DNA from: Acidobacteriota bacterium
GTDB lineage: Bacteria; Acidobacteriota; Polarisedimenticolia; Gp22-AA2
Length of the DNA: 15,987 bases
Direction of reading: 5' to 3'
Assembly (NCBI GenBank): GCA_016202915.1
Contig: JACQNT010000068.1
Location: 1-15,987, forward strand
In this document: piece after piece, positions 14,960-15,987 of the stretch
How positions within the stretch are numbered: position 1 is the first letter of the stretch
How the letters are laid out: every line of letters starts with the position of its first letter
Made by a program: the position numbers and the translations under genes
The notes under the pieces: generated by a model
Databases searched by the model: none
Told to the model about the DNA's origin: nothing
What the model saw: the letters and a program-made list of their open reading frames with translations, nothing else

Positions 14960-14975
14960 CCACAATATTTTGTGT
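14960..14975 (+). promoter_or_regulatory. NrdR box 1 (near-consensus)
   Basis: The palindrome CACAATATTTTGTG (14961-14974) within this 16-mer matches 14 of 16 positions of the NrdR box pattern acaCwAtATaTwGtgT. NrdR is the ATP/dATP-sensing repressor of ribonucleotide reductase genes. It lies just upstream of the -35 of the nrdJ promoter, a normal location for this repressor. Confidence 0.75.
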
Positions 14976-14982
14976 AATACTC

Positions 14983-15011
14983 TTGACAGGCCAAATACCC
15001 GGTGTGGTAAC
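14983..15011 (+). promoter_or_regulatory. Promoter of nrdJ
   Basis: A perfect TTGACA (14983-14988) is followed after 17 bases by GGTAAC (15006-15011), only 3/6 to consensus but preceded by TGT, an extended -10 feature. The inferred start near 15018 gives a leader of about 105 bases. The -35 lies between the two NrdR boxes and the -10 abuts the second. Confidence 0.5.
14990..15005 (+). promoter_or_regulatory. Possible NrdR box 2 (degenerate)
   Basis: This 16-mer keeps 9 of 16 NrdR box positions, including the right-hand GTGT and the AATA-like left centre. Its start is 30 bases from that of box 1; NrdR boxes normally come in pairs about 31-32 bases apart. It overlaps the core promoter. Weak alone, and supported mainly by its spacing. 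Confidence 0.35.
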
Positions 15012-15029
15012 TTGCAGGCCGATGCCGGA

Positions 15030-15046
15030 TGCGCCGCGAAGGCGCA
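15030..15046 (+). other. Leader hairpin 1 upstream of nrdJ
   Basis: TGCGCC (15030-15035) and GGCGCA (15041-15046) form a perfect 6-bp stem around GCGAA, close to the predicted 5' end of the nrdJ mRNA. Confidence 0.4.
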
Positions 15047-15060
15047 CGCGGGCGGCGGTG

Positions 15061-15103
15061 AAGGAGCCCGATCCGGCGGGGCCGGCTGCCCGCCGGGCTC
15101 CTT
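15061..15103 (+). other. Leader hairpin 2, adjacent to the nrdJ ribosome-binding site
   Basis: AAGGAGCCCG (15061-15070) is perfectly complementary to CGGGCTCCTT (15094-15103), a 10-bp stem, with an inner GCGGG/CCCGC pair (15076-15080, 15089-15093). It ends six bases before GGGAGG (15109-15114). With only TTT after it, it resembles a weak terminator or a translation-control stem. No known riboswitch class was recognised. Confidence 0.5.
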
Positions 15104-15124
15104 TCCATGGGAGGCGATGAGGCG

Positions 15125-15987
15125 ATGAAGAAGGAGTCCGAACTCAAGGAGAGGAGGGCTGGTTCGGCAGCGTCCGGCAGCCAGAAGGCGCAGTCGCAGC
15201 CCCAGTCGCAGCCCCGAACGCAGCACTCCGGGTTCTCGGCGCCTCTTTCCTTGAGGCGGTCCGCCGACGGGCTCAGGATCGAGCGCTGCTTCACGCGTCC
15301 CGGCGTCGATCCCTTCGACGAGATCGAGTGGGAGATCCGCACCGCCGCGATCGCCAACGAGAAGGGGGAGCTGGTCTTCGAGCAGAAGGACGTCGAGGTC
15401 CCGAAGTTCTGGTCGCAGACCGCGACCAACGTCGTCGCCTCCAAGTACTTCCGGGGCACCCTGGGCACGGCCCAGCGGGAGCGCTCCGTGAAGCAGCTCA
15501 TCGGCCGCGTGGTGCGGACGATCGGCGGCTGGGGCCGCGCGCAGGGGTACTTCGACAGCGAGGCCGACGCCCAGGCGTTCGAGGCCGAGCTCAAGCACCT
15601 GCTCGTCTATCAGAAGATGTCGTTCAACTCGCCGGTCTGGTTCAACGTCGGCGTCGAGCCGAAGCCGCAGTGCTCGGCGTGCCAGCCCTACCACGCGCGC
15701 GTCCTCACGACCGCCGGACCGATGCCGATCGGCGAGATTGTCGAGAAGCGCCTCATCGGCCTGCCGGTCTACGACGGCGATGGGCTGACGCAGGTCGTCG
15801 CCGTCAAGTGCAACGGTCGCAAGCCGGTCTTCCGCATCGAGCTGCGCGACGGCTTCAGCGTCGAAGCCACGGGCGATCACCTGGTCTGCGCGCACGACGC
15901 ACGCCGCACGATGCGCGTCGAGTGGCGGAGGGTCGAGGAGCTTGCGCCGGGCATGGTCATGCGCGTCCATCCGCACGCCGCCGAGAC
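15125..15987 (+). CDS. nrdJ: Adenosylcobalamin-dependent (class II) ribonucleotide reductase, N-terminal part interrupted by an intein (runs off the window)
   Basis: Class II RNR reduces ribonucleotides to deoxyribonucleotides using a cobalamin-derived radical, independent of oxygen. The first 287 codons are present. Residues 1-49 are a Gln/Ser/Pro-rich extension containing QSQPQSQP. Family homology starts at LRIERCFT (50-57) and continues through DVEVPKFWSQTATNVVASKYFRG (89-111) and QKMSFNSPVWFNVGVE (163-178) to PQCSA (181-185), all typical of the long NrdJ form common in high-GC bacteria. The usual continuation CFI is replaced by an intein from Cys186. The ATG at 15125-15127 has GGGAGG about ten bases upstream. 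An in-frame ATG at 15107 is an alternative without such a site. Control is likely by NrdR. Confidence 0.93.
   Translation, partial: MKKESELKERRAGSAASGSQKAQSQPQSQPRTQHSGFSAPLSLRRSADGLRIERCFTRPGVDPFDEIEWEIRTAAIANEKGELVFEQKDVEVPKFWSQTATNVVASKYFRGTLGTAQRERSVKQLIGRVVRTIGGWGRAQGYFDSEADAQAFEAELKHLLVYQKMSFNSPVWFNVGVEPKPQCSACQPYHARVLTTAGPMPIGEIVEKRLIGLPVYDGDGLTQVVAVKCNGRKPVFRIELRDGFSVEATGDHLVCAHDARRTMRVEWRRVEELAPGMVMRVHPHAAE
15191..15214 (+). repeat. Perfect 12-bp tandem repeat in the nrdJ N-terminal extension
   Basis: CAGTCGCAGCCC occurs twice head to tail (15191-15202, 15203-15214), in frame, encoding QSQP twice. It lies in the low-complexity segment ahead of the RNR fold, where length changes should be harmless. 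Confidence 0.85.
15680..15987 (+). other. Intein (Hint domain, N-terminal part) inside NrdJ
   Basis: The frame switches from RNR to intein sequence at Cys186 (codon 15680-15682). Block A is CQPYHARVLTTAGPMPIGEIV with the nucleophilic Cys1 and the V-x-T-x-x-G pattern. Block B is SVEATGDHLVC with the T-x-x-H residues (T249, H252) that assist the N-S acyl shift. Between them VYDGDG, VVAVKCNGRKPVFRIEL fits Hint beta strands. The extein order would be QCSA then a +1 Cys (CFI in relatives), a valid splice junction. Whether a homing endonuclease and blocks F/G follow lies beyond the window. Confidence 0.9.

Larger units (their letters stand above)
14752..15124. other. Intergenic control region between tRNA-Ser and nrdJ
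   Basis: This gap of 373 bases has no credible gene. From left to right it holds the tRNA-Ser promoter, three TCCACAG-type repeats with a DnaA-box-like site, an imperfect hairpin (about 14915-14940), an NrdR box, the nrdJ promoter, a degenerate second NrdR box, and two leader hairpins. An open frame at 14844-15128 crosses all of these and is unlikely to be translated. Confidence 0.75.

Noticed and set aside
15012..15124. Cobalamin riboswitch upstream of the B12-dependent reductase
   Set aside because: The leader is too short for the full aptamer and I see no B12-box or GCCACTG-type core; only simple stems are present.
14844..15128. Open frame of 94 codons in the nrdJ upstream region
   Set aside because: It crosses the NrdR box, promoter and leader stems, ends inside the nrdJ start, and lacks a ribosome-binding site or recognisable motif.
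1..15987. CRISPR array, transposon, prophage or defence island
   Set aside because: No regularly spaced repeats of CRISPR length, no transposase or integrase frames, and the genes are housekeeping with uniform GC-rich codon use; the only selfish element is the intein.

Overview
The window is high-GC bacterial chromosome, carrying mostly housekeeping genes with no sign of a plasmid, phage or insertion sequence. The SRP RNA is about 107 nt and lacks the long Alu-type domain of Gram-positive SRP RNAs, the tRNA gene does not encode CCA, and several promoters carry a GTGCTA-type extended -10. This fits a high-GC Gram-negative-type lineage such as Acidobacteriota or Myxococcota, but the sequence alone does not fix the phylum.

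Left part (1-5491): a Ycf46-like AAA+ ATPase on the plus strand converges on a complete smc gene (chromosome condensation) on the minus strand. The SMC head carries an unusual Gly/His/Ala/Pro-rich insertion.

Middle-left (5684-8035, minus): a compact operon of yajQ (nucleotide/c-di-GMP-binding protein), a secreted protein of unknown function with a carboxypeptidase-regulatory-like domain, and a long-chain trans-polyprenyl diphosphate synthase. It has a good promoter upstream of yajQ. smc has its own extended -10 promoter downstream of this operon.

Middle-right (8289-13871, minus): the conserved replication/repair cluster SRP RNA (ffs) - dnaX - ybaB/ebfC - recR, followed by a 12-TM MMPL/RND exporter resembling HpnN. 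The ybaB/recR junction carries a 37-bp tandem duplication, and the recR/RND spacer carries three 16-bp tandem units. A sigma70-type promoter (TTGACA - 17 - TAGCAT) drives the SRP RNA, and a His-rich nickel/cobalt-permease-like gene is transcribed divergently from it.

Right end (14665-15987): a tRNA-Ser(GGA) gene on the minus strand with its own promoter, then a 373-bp regulatory region, then the start of an adenosylcobalamin-dependent (class II) ribonucleotide reductase gene, nrdJ, on the plus strand. The control region holds a near-consensus NrdR box, a weaker second box flanking a TTGACA promoter, a DnaA-box-like site and a structured leader. After residue 185 the RNR reading frame enters an intein (Cys1, block A and block B visible), and the window ends inside it. 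This interrupted, apparently NrdR-controlled nrdJ is the most distinctive thing here. I did not find a new defence or mobile system.
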